A DNA stretch of 36,582 bases from a virus. The notes under the pieces were generated by a model. It saw nothing but the letters and a program-made list of their open reading frames with translations, did not search any database and had not been told where the DNA came from. How positions within the stretch are numbered: the first letter of the stretch is position 1; every line of letters starts with the position of its first letter. A program made the position numbers and the translations under genes. The stretch covers positions 1 through 36,582 of the IMG/VR virus record IMGVR_UViG_3300033141_003346. One strand, 5' to 3'. Of the stretch, positions 1-5,312 are shown one piece after another.

Positions 1-114
1 AATTCAGCGAGTGTCCATTTTTGATTTTTAGGCCAAAAATATTTAGTCCCAGCTTGTTGTGTTATTATTGCGTAGTTCTCAATCGCCTCTTTAATTTCTT
101 GTTCTGAATAATCT
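1..114. repeat. Left copy of 114-bp terminal direct repeat (circular contig end)
   Basis: Bases 1-114 are identical to bases 36469-36582. The overlap lies inside the replication-initiator gene, and removing one copy keeps that gene in frame: 728 + 190 = 918 nt, or 306 codons. It therefore reads as a circular-assembly overlap rather than a biological terminal repeat. It is compatible with a circularly permuted headful genome, a cos concatemer or an episome, and the sequence alone does not separate these. Confidence 0.95.
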
Positions 115-728
115 CTTAATGCAGACCGGATTTTAGTCCTAATCTTATCAGTCAATTTCTTATGCTGGATAATTTTTTTTGAATTCCAGAAATTGAAAAG
201 AGATATATATATCTTTTTTTCTTTTGTACTAGTTTCTTTTGTACTAGTTTTTTTAGGTCTTTGTAACTCCTTAGAATCTAAACCAATTGCGTGGTTTTCC
301 ATTACCTTTTTGGGTAACGGGTCATTACCTTTTTGGGTAACGCCTGTTACCTTTTTGGGTAACGTTACCTTTTTGGGTAACGGTCTCCAACTCTCGTAAT
401 TCTTGTTAATTCCATAAGTTACAACAGCAGCGTTACCTTTTTGTGTAACGCCTGTTACCTTTTTGGGTAACGTTAATTTTCTAACTGTGATTATATTAAT
501 ATCTTGTAACTTATTTATTGCTCTACAAACATGAACCTTAGAAAGCCCTGTTTTTTCAACAAACTGTGATATGGTGATTTGATCCTCTTTTTTTTTCCAG
601 CCATAAGTCTGTCTAAAAATAACATCTAAAACTTGCCTTGCTTCTCCTGGTATTCTGATTTTACCCAATGCTTCCATTAATTCATTGGCAATTTTCGTGA
701 AACCGTCTTCGCATTGCGGACTTGCCAT
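1..728 (-). CDS. Phage replication initiator, Rep_O (lambda O N-terminal-like), 5' part; continues across the junction
   Basis: The ATG at 728 opens a frame that runs off base 1 and continues at 36582 down to a TAG at 36279. The joined product is 305 aa. The N-terminal ~85 residues (ANELMEALGKIRIPGEARQV, QTYGWKKKEDQI, GLSKVHVCRAINKL) match the Rep_O winged-helix pattern of lambda O-type initiators, which bind origin iterons and recruit helicase. The middle, about residues 85-150, is a low-complexity stretch built from LPKKVT/VTQKGN units because it is encoded by six iterons (302-472). A Lys/Thr linker follows, then a C-terminal domain beginning near ISLFNFWN. The start sits 1 nt after the stop of the upstream zinc-ribbon gene, so translation is probably coupled. 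The helicase gene follows directly. Family assignment is confident; origin function is inferred from the lambda precedent. Confidence 0.9.
   Translation of the reverse strand, partial: MASPQCEDGFTKIANELMEALGKIRIPGEARQVLDVIFRQTYGWKKKEDQITISQFVEKTGLSKVHVCRAINKLQDINIITVRKLTLPKKVTGVTQKGNAAVVTYGINKNYESWRPLPKKVTLPKKVTGVTQKGNDPLPKKVMENHAIGLDSKELQRPKKTSTKETSTKEKKIYISLFNFWNSKKIIQHKKLTDKIRTKIRSALRDYSEQEIKEAIENYAIITQQAGTKYFWPKNQKWTLAE
302..472. repeat. Six iterons with internal dyad symmetry inside the initiator gene: candidate replication origin
   Basis: Read on the minus strand, the unit is GTTACCCAAAAAGGTAAC, in which GTTACC and GGTAAC form an inverted repeat around a 6-nt AT core. Plus-strand copies of TTACC(T5)GGGTAACG lie at 302-319, 325-342, 347-364, 365-382, 433-450 (one substitution, TGTGTAAC) and 455-472. 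Start-to-start spacings are 23, 22, 18, 68 and 22 bp. The gap between the fourth and fifth copies divides them into groups of four and two. In lambda, O binds iterons inside its own gene, so the location inside a Rep_O gene supports an origin. AT-rich, T-rich sequence at 170-260 could be the unwinding element. Confidence 0.85.
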
Positions 729-729
729 A

Positions 730-867
730 TTACCGTCTCTTTTCCTCTCTAGGTTTATCCCATAAGGCACTTTTGCACCGAGGACAGATACGGACATCTT
801 CTTGTCTGGGAATCCATGTGTGTCCACACCTTAAGCATTTCAATTTTTCGGGTAATCGAATCTTCAT
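730..867 (-). CDS. Small zinc-ribbon protein (45 aa)
   Basis: The ATG at 867 follows a strong GAAAGGAG Shine-Dalgarno. The 45-residue product starts MKIRLPEKLKCLRCGHTW and continues RICPRCKSALWDKP, giving two CxxC knuckles about 17 residues apart, as in single zinc ribbons of the type often found next to phage regulators. The stop lies 1 nt before the initiator ATG, and a good promoter (885-913) lies just upstream, so it leads the replication operon. A DNA- or protein-binding accessory role in replication control is possible. The exact function is unknown. Confidence 0.75.
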   Translation of the reverse strand: MKIRLPEKLKCLRCGHTWIPRQEDVRICPRCKSALWDKPREEKRR

Positions 868-884
868 AATTACTCCTTTCTTAC

Positions 885-913
885 AAGATAACTTATAGGT
901 ATTATTTTGTCAA
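885..913 (-). promoter_or_regulatory. Sigma70-type promoter for the zinc-ribbon/initiator/helicase genes
   Basis: On the minus strand TTGACA (908-913) and TATCTT (885-890) are separated by 17 bp, with the ribosome-binding site of the zinc-ribbon gene about 12 bp downstream. The promoter starts right after the stop codon of the excisionase-like gene. Confidence 0.7.
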
Positions 914-928
914 GAGATATTTAAGCCT

Positions 929-1099
929 TTATATATCTTTATCCTTTTTAAGAAATCCCTGGATGTGATTTTCTTGAAAACGATATAGCCGGCCTATCTT
1001 TATATGTGCTATCTTCCCTTTTCTGCACCATAATCTCAGAGTTGCAGGATTTATATTTAGAATTTCAGCCACTTCTTTTATGGTATAGAGTTTCAACAT
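929..1099 (-). CDS. Excisionase/MerR-like small HTH protein (56 aa)
   Basis: Starts at ATG 1099 behind TAGGAG. The sequence MLKLYTIKEVAEILNINPAT followed by LRLWCRKGKIAHIKIGRLYR is the winged-HTH pattern of the HTH_17/excisionase family: helix-turn-helix in the first ~25 residues, then a wing with a conserved G-R-x-Y/R. Such proteins bind DNA and act either as recombination directionality factors or as small transcription regulators. No integrase is present in the genome, so a regulatory role over the adjacent promoters (1131-1159 and 885-913) is more likely than excision. That is inference. Confidence 0.85.
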   Translation of the reverse strand: MLKLYTIKEVAEILNINPATLRLWCRKGKIAHIKIGRLYRFQENHIQGFLKKDKDI

Positions 1100-1130
1100 T
1101 TTATCTCCTATCTTTTTGTTAATATATATG

Positions 1131-1159
1131 AATATATATCAATCTTCGTAATTTGTCAA
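1131..1159 (-). promoter_or_regulatory. Sigma70-type promoter of the excisionase-like gene, with AT-rich direct repeats
   Basis: TTGACA (1154-1159) and TATATT (1131-1136) are separated by 17 bp on the minus strand. Two direct copies of AATATATAT (1121-1129 and 1131-1139) cover the -10 and initial transcribed region and could be a regulator site. Confidence 0.72.
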
Positions 1160-1184
1160 GAAAAGAATAAGCCTTTATCAAAAA

Positions 1185-1325
1185 TTAATGCAGTCGCCTT
1201 GTCAGACTGAAGTGTAAATAAAAAAAGCGGTTCATTCCAGAACCCAGGAGGAGGAGACAGGGAGGTCTCGGCTTTCGCCGCATATCGGAATGAACCGCTC
1301 TTTTGCTATAAATAAAAGTGGACAA
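1185..1325 (-). CDS. Possible 46-codon leader ORF overlapping the structured RNA
   Basis: A TTG at 1325 lies 9 nt after GAGGAG, within an AGGAAGAGGAGA purine tract (1335-1346). The frame stays open through the whole hairpin to TAA at 1185-1187. Translation would melt the terminator stem, so it could act as a leader peptide. Composition (many Arg and Leu, CLLLLG) is not convincing for a conserved protein, and the frame may be fortuitous. Listed because the Shine-Dalgarno-like tract is itself complementary (11 of 12) to the RNA's CU-rich segment. Confidence 0.25.
   Translation of the reverse strand: MSTFIYSKRAVHSDMRRKPRPPCLLLLGSGMNRFFYLHFSLTRRLH
1217..1304 (-). ncRNA. Short multi-branched structured RNA ending in an intrinsic terminator; anti-Shine-Dalgarno segment
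   Basis: On the minus strand a perfect 13-bp closing stem (1287-1299 with 1226-1238, AGCGGTTCATTCC) encloses two hairpins. One is CGGC-GAAA-GCCG with a GNRA loop (1269-1280). The other is GAGAC/GTCTC (1254-1269). A single-stranded CTCCTCCTCCTGGGTTCT segment follows. Seven U residues (1220-1226) follow the closing stem, so it also works as a rho-independent terminator. The layout and the pyrimidine-rich anti-Shine-Dalgarno segment recall the phage C4 antisense RNAs (P1/P7), but I cannot verify family membership without a covariance search. A consensus promoter lies about 50 bp upstream (1359-1386). It could also simply be an elaborate terminator for the early operon. Confidence 0.65.
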
Positions 1326-1358
1326 TTGTAAATTTCTCCTCTTCCTGAATCTATTTTA

Positions 1359-1386
1359 AATATAATTCCTTTTTGCCTTTTGTCAA
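1359..1386 (-). promoter_or_regulatory. Promoter for the structured RNA, overlapping the XRE gene stop codon
   Basis: TTGACA (1381-1386) and TATATT (1359-1364) are separated by 16 bp. The TGA stop of the XRE gene is inside the -35 box. Nothing except the leader ORF and structured RNA lies between this promoter and the U-tract at 1220-1226, so the probable product is an RNA of roughly 130 nt. Confidence 0.7.
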
Positions 1387-1598
1387 ACATAAAGCCAATA
1401 TGGGAAAATATCTTCCTTGTTGCAATCCAGGGCTTTCGCCCAGACCTCTTTCTCTTTTTCAGGCAATTCCATCTTTCCATTGATAACTTTGGAAACAAGG
1501 GATTCCTGAATTTCCAGCTTATCTGCAAATCTCCCTTGATTCCAGAATTTCTCAATGATTTTTGCCTTGAGGGCTTTATTTCTCTTTCTTCTAATCAT
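1383..1598 (-). CDS. Small XRE/Cro-like HTH regulator (71 aa)
   Basis: The start is ATG 1598, chosen over an upstream in-frame ATG at 1649 because GGAGG precedes it by 5 nt and it overlaps the upstream membrane-protein stop (ATGATTAG). The core RFADKLEIQESLVSKVINGK is a typical XRE HTH (residues ~23-42) with a recognition helix ESLVSKVING, followed by an ETRG-like KEVWAKALDCNKEDIFP tail that resembles DNA-binding Cro/C1-type proteins. As the last gene of the early operon it is a candidate Cro-like repressor of its own operon. The operators at 5313-5402 are plausible targets, which is inference. Confidence 0.82.
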   Translation of the reverse strand: MIRRKRNKALKAKIIEKFWNQGRFADKLEIQESLVSKVINGKMELPEKEKEVWAKALDCNKEDIFPYWLYV

Positions 1599-1731
1599 TT
1601 TTCCTCCGATTCTGAAAAACTTTCTTAAAGTTCTTCCATTCTTCCCCAAAAACCCTGATGTTTAAAATCAAGATAAGAAAAAAAAGAATCAGCAAAACGA
1701 CCTTTTGTATATCCGTGGCCTCTCCGTACAT
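1591..1731 (-). CDS. Small single-pass membrane protein (46 aa)
   Basis: The ATG at 1731 immediately follows the TAA stop of the RecT gene, and the GGAGG inside the last RecT codons is its ribosome-binding site. The product has one hydrophobic helix (KVVLLILFFLILILNIRVFG, residues ~10-29) and a basic cytoplasmic tail (WKNFKKVFQNRRKND). Its last 8 nt overlap the XRE start, implying translational coupling. Similar tiny membrane proteins in early operons can act in superinfection exclusion or host-envelope modulation. I do not recognise a family. Confidence 0.7.
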   Translation of the reverse strand: MYGEATDIQKVVLLILFFLILILNIRVFGEEWKNFKKVFQNRRKND

Positions 1732-2550
1732 TTAATCCTCCAGTTCATTATCTCTATTTTCTTTTTCCTCGTTTTCCTGACCGTTGGTTTCAATAGTCCC
1801 AAGCCTGTCTGACAGGCGGCGGGTCATTTCACCGTCTTTCTCCGGCAATGATTTCACTTCCAGGTCTATCAATCCCGCCGCCGAATTGTCCGCCTCGACC
1901 GCTTTGTCAATTTCTACGCTTGTAGGCAAATATTTAAACAGCCTGCGTACAACCGTTTTCCTCGTCATCTCATTCCAGTCGGTTTTCCAGGGCCCCGATC
2001 CTCCGGCTTTGCTCCGGGCCTGAATCGATTTGATCTCATCAAGCCTCATATATTCAAATTGCGGTTCTTCATTCTGGTGAAAAAACGCAACCGCATAAGC
2101 TCCGATCACCGCACCCCGGTCTTCTCCCAGATAGGGCTGGTGTTTAAGTCCCGGTTTAGTACCTAGGATCATTTCGAACTTATCCTTGCCATATACTAAC
2201 CTGGCTTCAATCTTGCTTACAACCCCGGAACGCCTGGCCAGGTCAATTAATCCTCGGTAACCGGGCATAAATATAGCTTCAAGCGTACCATGCACTTTAT
2301 AGGGGATCATATATGCATGACCTTTTGCAGGCGTAAAATCCAGCCCCAGTTCCGCTGCATTCACAATGGCCGTGAACAGGCTGGCCGGTGTACATTTTCT
2401 CAATTCGGGATTTCTTGAAACGGCCAAAAGCGCACTTTTAATGAACCGATCAACATCCTTAACATGGTGAGGTAAAAGCTGACGGATTGCCGGTTTCTTT
2501 TCTTCCAGCATATCCTGAATTGTAAGATGCGTTGATTCAACTGTAGTCAT
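1732..2550 (-). CDS. recT: RecT-family single-strand annealing protein
   Basis: The 272-aa product has the RecT signature throughout: LRKCTPASLFTAIVNAAELG (residues ~50-70), PAKGHAYMIPYKVHGTLEAI, FMPGYRGLIDLARRSGVV, and MTRKTVVRRLFKYLP near residue 195. RecT/Redbeta proteins anneal complementary single strands and pair with a 5'-3' exonuclease. Here the partner is the YqaJ-type nuclease immediately upstream, whose stop overlaps this start by 4 nt. The C-terminal ~45 residues are acidic and charged, as usual. The Shine-Dalgarno is very long (GGAGGAGGAGA, 2555-2565) and lies in the last codons of the exonuclease gene. It is complementary for 11 nt to the structured RNA near 1250. Confidence 0.95.
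   Translation of the reverse strand: MTTVESTHLTIQDMLEEKKPAIRQLLPHHVKDVDRFIKSALLAVSRNPELRKCTPASLFTAIVNAAELGLDFTPAKGHAYMIPYKVHGTLEAIFMPGYRGLIDLARRSGVVSKIEARLVYGKDKFEMILGTKPGLKHQPYLGEDRGAVIGAYAVAFFHQNEEPQFEYMRLDEIKSIQARSKAGGSGPWKTDWNEMTRKTVVRRLFKYLPTSVEIDKAVEADNSAAGLIDLEVKSLPEKDGEMTRRLSDRLGTIETNGQENEEKENRDNELED
1803..1817. repeat. GCCTGTC-T-GACAGGC palindrome in recT
   Basis: A 7-bp perfect inverted repeat with a single-base centre, related to the CTGCC/GGCAG elements elsewhere. It lies within the C-terminal codons of recT. Confidence 0.5.
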
Positions 2551-3494
2551 TTTTTCTCCTCCTCCAGATTTTTCAGTCTGGCGACTCGATAAGTGGTTGG
2601 CATTGCTACTTCCGAATATACTTCCGGGAATCTGCTTTTCAGCAATTTTCTGTCGATCCTGTCCGCTCCTTTCTGTTCAAGATAAGTGAACCATTCTCCT
2701 TCGGGCGTAATTCCTGCCTCAGCATCTTCAAGAGATTCAAGCAAAGCTGCGAAGGCCTTTTTTTCCCGTTTTTCCGCATCAAGCCTTTCCTGCCGAAACT
2801 TTTTCCAGTTATCTACAAGCTCTGTCGGAATAACCGTCGTTTTTTCCGGCACTCGTTCTATCCGCTTGAGCAATTCGATTCGTGCCGGTTCATCCTGCGG
2901 AGGCGGTTCTTTCTGAACAATGTGCTTATTCCACCAATCAGTTCCAATTTTAACCAATCTGGCAATCACTTCATCATCTCTCTCAATCCGGTACATCCGC
3001 ATATTCAGCCTGCCGAAGTGAGTAGTCAGTACCGGCACAAATACTCTCTCCAGATCGGCGCAATAAATCTGATGATGGCATTGTAAAGCGACATAATCCG
3101 GTACCTGGTCTGTATCTTCTTCGCCCCACTCTGCGCTCAGATTTGTAGTCTTTGCCTCGAATCCGACCGGCAGGTATTCTTTTTTCTTCCTGCCATTCCC
3201 GCTGATATACTGAAAAGCAAGACCGTCAAGGTTCGCTCCGAAAACGCCTTTTGTCCGGAATTGATTGCGGGCAATTCTATATCCCGATTTTTGTTCTGCA
3301 AATCTTAACAGGCCGTCCTCAAGGTAATTTCCTCTTGAGGTGTCAGCCGTTTCTTTGTCTGGAGCTAGAGAATATACTTTGCGCACCCAGACATCCCTTG
3401 CTGTAGCCCAGGGGCTGAGGCCGCAAATAGCTGCTATATCTGAACTTCCTATATAGCGTCTTCTGCGCTCTATTTGCTTTTTTGTGATGGCCAT
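2547..3494 (-). CDS. YqaJ-like (lambda-exonuclease superfamily) viral recombinase
   Basis: The 315-aa product belongs to the PD-(D/E)XK nuclease group that includes lambda exonuclease and YqaJ. Visible elements are IGSSDIAAICGLSPW (residues 15-29), the conserved glutamate in RGNYLEDG (E59), the catalytic Asp in ANLDG (D90), the E-x-K pair in GFEAKTT (E113, K115) and the LQCHHQIYC helix with Q138 and Q142. It should process double-stranded ends 5' to 3' to give single strands for RecT. The C-terminal third is rich in charged helix. The start ATG overlaps the end of the ribbon-helix-helix gene by 25 nt. Confidence 0.92.
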   Translation of the reverse strand: MAITKKQIERRRRYIGSSDIAAICGLSPWATARDVWVRKVYSLAPDKETADTSRGNYLEDGLLRFAEQKSGYRIARNQFRTKGVFGANLDGLAFQYISGNGRKKKEYLPVGFEAKTTNLSAEWGEEDTDQVPDYVALQCHHQIYCADLERVFVPVLTTHFGRLNMRMYRIERDDEVIARLVKIGTDWWNKHIVQKEPPPQDEPARIELLKRIERVPEKTTVIPTELVDNWKKFRQERLDAEKREKKAFAALLESLEDAEAGITPEGEWFTYLEQKGADRIDRKLLKSRFPEVYSEVAMPTTYRVARLKNLEEEKK

Positions 3495-3649
3495 ATGATT
3501 CTCTCCATCTCATCTGACAGATACATTCGGATCAACCAGCTGATAACCCGACTCACGGGCAATTCAAATCTTTCTGCAAATTGATCCAGGATTTTTCTTT
3601 CTTCATGCGTAATCAGCACTGATAAATGACAGTTTCGTTTTGCAGACAT
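3470..3649 (-). CDS. Ribbon-helix-helix-like small regulator (59 aa)
   Basis: The start is ATG 3649, 9 nt after GGAGG and just after the TGA of the zinc-finger gene. A longer upstream in-frame start exists but would run through that gene in another frame. The pattern KRNCHLSVLITHEERKILDQ is a short beta strand followed by a helix, and then a second helix (LPVSRVISWLIRMYLS) follows. This is the Arc/MetJ/CopG fold, where the strand pairs in a dimer to contact DNA. It probably regulates the early operon or a host promoter. The exact target is unknown. Confidence 0.72.
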   Translation of the reverse strand: MSAKRNCHLSVLITHEERKILDQFAERFELPVSRVISWLIRMYLSDEMERIIWPSQKSK

Positions 3650-3650
3650 T

Positions 3651-3833
3651 TCAACATTCCTCCCTGCTATAGCATTCTTCGCATAAATAATATGCGTTTC
3701 TATACTGATCGAAATAATAATATTCCGGTTTTCCCAATATTTTTCCGCATTTCCAGCATTGGGAGGGCGGATCGCAATCCAGGCAATTTCCTGTAGTATC
3801 CAGGTATTTGCCATGCATTTTGCAATGATTCAT
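3651..3833 (-). CDS. Small Cys-rich zinc-binding protein (60 aa)
   Basis: ATG 3833 behind AGGAGGGG. Three cysteine pairs are visible: CLDCDPPSQCWKCGK and LCEECYSREEC. CKMHGKYL near the N-terminus adds a possible Cys/His ligand. The arrangement suggests two small zinc knuckles. Such proteins in phage early operons often bind nucleic acid or host enzymes. I recognise no named family. It is tightly packed between neighbours (12 bp upstream, 1 bp downstream). Confidence 0.72.
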   Translation of the reverse strand: MNHCKMHGKYLDTTGNCLDCDPPSQCWKCGKILGKPEYYYFDQYRNAYYLCEECYSREEC

Positions 3834-3844
3834 TGGTGCCCCTC

Positions 3845-4054
3845 CTAATAATCGGTTGTGTGAACGTCCAGATACTCCTCCGGATCAACGGAGAGCATCC
3901 CGAACGTTCCGTCGAACACCCAGCAGCTACCTGCCGGGTACTTTCCGTCCTCATCGCCTTCCAAGACGATGTGGACAGCTTCGATAACTTCCCCGTAGTC
4001 GCCTCTTGTCCGGTGACCTTCAGGGTTTGAGACAGGAATAATGGCCTCTTTCAT
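3845..4054 (-). CDS. Hypothetical small acidic protein (69 aa)
   Basis: ATG 4054 follows TAAGGAGGGAAAA and overlaps the upstream stop in an ATGA arrangement. The product is acidic (VLEGDEDGKYPAGSCWVFDG, SVDPEEYLDVHTTD), with no helix-turn-helix, no cysteine cluster and no membrane segment. Function not recognised. The good ribosome-binding site and operon packing support it as a real gene. Confidence 0.65.
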   Translation of the reverse strand: MKEAIIPVSNPEGHRTRGDYGEVIEAVHIVLEGDEDGKYPAGSCWVFDGTFGMLSVDPEEYLDVHTTDY

Positions 4055-4227
4055 TTTTCCCTCCTTAGATGATTAATAATATTTACCGTCAAAAGAAAGA
4101 GGGCGCAGAGGCACTCCGACAACCGGGGAGAGGTGGGAACCAGCCGCCGCTTTTTCGGCTGATTCGTCTCTGAAGCGGCCCCCGAAGGCCGGAGAGCGGG
4201 CTGGACTTCCAGCTTGTGCGCCCTCAT
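4051..4227 (-). CDS. Hypothetical small basic protein (58 aa), low confidence
   Basis: The start at ATG 4227 has a good AGAAGGAGG site 8 nt upstream, and the TGA overlaps the next ATG. The product is basic and Pro-rich (NQPKKRRLVPTSPRLSE) and ends in a hydrophobic patch (CLCALFLLTVNIINHL). An alternative frame (4073-4273) gives a 66-aa Gly/Ala/Ser-rich product but lacks a good ribosome-binding site. Local base composition is more GC-rich than the neighbours. Function not recognised. Confidence 0.45.
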   Translation of the reverse strand: MRAHKLEVQPALRPSGAASETNQPKKRRLVPTSPRLSECLCALFLLTVNIINHLRREK

Positions 4228-4229
4228 TT

Positions 4230-4442
4230 TTAATGCCTCCTTCTGAATTCGCAGAGGCAAACATACTCTTCATGGCATTCCCGACAAATCAATCGAGCCT
4301 TTGTCGGGTGAAAGTATGGCAACTTCTCACGGCTATATCTGCCACAAGAAGCGCAGTAATGATAGTATTTTTCTTTCCAATCAACATTTTTCCGCCTCAC
4401 TTCCCTCACTTCGATGAGGCGATTATTTGAAAATGTTAACAT
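4230..4442 (-). CDS. Small zinc-ribbon protein (70 aa)
   Basis: ATG 4442 with a long GAGGAGGAGA Shine-Dalgarno (4445-4454). Two cysteine pairs, YHYCASCGRYSREKLPYFHP and LICRECHEEYVCLCEF, mark a zinc ribbon of about 40 residues behind a charged N-terminus. It is the second gene of the early operon. Its extended Shine-Dalgarno is complementary for 10 nt to the structured RNA near 1250. Function unknown; nucleic-acid or host-protein binding is likely. Confidence 0.72.
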   Translation of the reverse strand: MLTFSNNRLIEVREVRRKNVDWKEKYYHYCASCGRYSREKLPYFHPTKARLICRECHEEYVCLCEFRRRH

Positions 4443-4513
4443 TTTCTCCTCCTCGTTTGAGGTTTATCTTTTTGTACCACAACAATTTAACAAAATTTCC
4501 CAGATTTTTTCGA

Positions 4514-4555
4514 GATGTTTAGAATCATTTAATCCTTTTTACGATTCTAAACATC
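4514..4555 (-). terminator. Perfect 13-bp inverted repeat spanning the stop codon of the 199-aa gene
   Basis: GATGTTTAGAATC (4514-4526) and GATTCTAAACATC (4543-4555) are perfect inverted repeats with a 16-nt loop that contains the TGA stop. There is no U-tract immediately after, so it is not a classical intrinsic terminator. It may be a partial attenuator, an RNA-stability hairpin or a protein-binding dyad within the early operon. Confidence 0.5.
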
Positions 4556-5124
4556 AAATTCACAGGCGAAACCTCTTGATCAATGGTTCGCCTGTTGTTT
4601 TCCCCGCGGTTCGATCGCCGCAGGGAAACGACGACTGCGACCTCGCCGGGCTGCAGTCCAGAAAAGAGTGGGGAGTCGGCTTTAACTGCTCCCCAGCCCT
4701 CCACGATTTTTGCCGTGGAGGGGTGCCCCACATAGTGTGGAACACCTAAAAAGAACGGGTCAGGATCAACGGGCTGACTGTAGCCCCTCTCCTGATCCAC
4801 TCTTTCCAACTGGCCATCCGGGGTGCCCCAGATATCCAGCGTTCTTACTTCATATGTCCCGTCCAGTGGCAGGACGGTGGTCGTCAACACCGCCACCGGA
4901 CGGCCTGCCCCGCACTGGCAGCAGATATCCACTTGGCCGCCAGGCATGGCAAAGTATCTTTCCACGCGTTTCACTTCCTTGTGGTACGCTTCGGTATCAT
5001 TGACGAGGTAACTATCCTCATCAGTGATGCCATACTTTTGTGCCACCTTAGCGATGGCACACTCTTTACAAGTCCCGGTAGCATCCACCGGGACGCCGAT
5101 TCTGATACTGGTAGAGTTAATCAT
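4525..5124 (-). CDS. Hypothetical protein, first gene of the early operon (199 aa)
   Basis: ATG 5124 has the long Shine-Dalgarno AGGAGGAGGA (5126-5135) and lies about 30 bp after a consensus promoter. The protein has a CKEC pair (residues ~19-22) and CCQCGAG (residues ~69-75), suggesting a zinc-bound N-terminal half. A Gly/Pro-rich C-terminal half follows, including DPFFLGVPHYVG and LFSGLQPGEVAVVVSLRR. Local GC is higher than in flanking genes, and codon use looks different, which may signal separate origin. I recognise no family. As the first early gene it may be a host-takeover factor. Confidence 0.7.
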   Translation of the reverse strand: MINSTSIRIGVPVDATGTCKECAIAKVAQKYGITDEDSYLVNDTEAYHKEVKRVERYFAMPGGQVDICCQCGAGRPVAVLTTTVLPLDGTYEVRTLDIWGTPDGQLERVDQERGYSQPVDPDPFFLGVPHYVGHPSTAKIVEGWGAVKADSPLFSGLQPGEVAVVVSLRRSNRGENNRRTIDQEVSPVNLMFRIVKRIK

Positions 5125-5163
5125 TTCCTCCTCCTATGGTGAATTGATTTTTGAATCTAATTT

Positions 5164-5192
5164 AATATAACATCTTTTAAAATTGTTGTCAA
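5164..5192 (-). promoter_or_regulatory. Strong sigma70-type early promoter
   Basis: TTGACA (5187-5192) and TATATT (5164-5169) are separated by exactly 17 bp on the minus strand, with the ribosome-binding site of the first early gene about 30 bp downstream. It should drive 5124 through 1383. Confidence 0.85.
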
Positions 5193-5312
5193 GTATTTTT
5201 TTGTTTTCTTTTTATTTATATTATACGCATATTTTGTGCCAGAAATGCTTATATCATAAGTTATTGGATATTAGGCAGTTAGGAGTTTCGGTTTTTTGCG
5301 GAAGTGAAAAAT

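Noticed and set aside
1-114. Biological terminal direct repeat (phage packaging end)
   Set aside because: The repeat falls in mid-gene and its removal restores a full frame, as expected of a circular-assembly overlap.
302-472. CRISPR-like repeat array
   Set aside because: Repeats are 18 bp, palindromic, separated by 0-50 bp inside a coding gene, with no spacers or cas genes; iterons fit far better.
1232-1555. 107-codon frame covering the XRE gene and the structured RNA
   Set aside because: It is out of frame with the XRE gene, has no ribosome-binding site, and the XRE HTH signature is clear.
4073-4273. 66-codon frame overlapping the 58-aa gene
   Set aside because: It has a weaker ribosome-binding site and no coupling to neighbours; kept only as an alternative.
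5220-5245. Sigma54 promoter (TGGCAC and ATGC on the minus strand)
   Set aside because: The -12 element does not match TTGC, and a full sigma70 consensus promoter lies just downstream.
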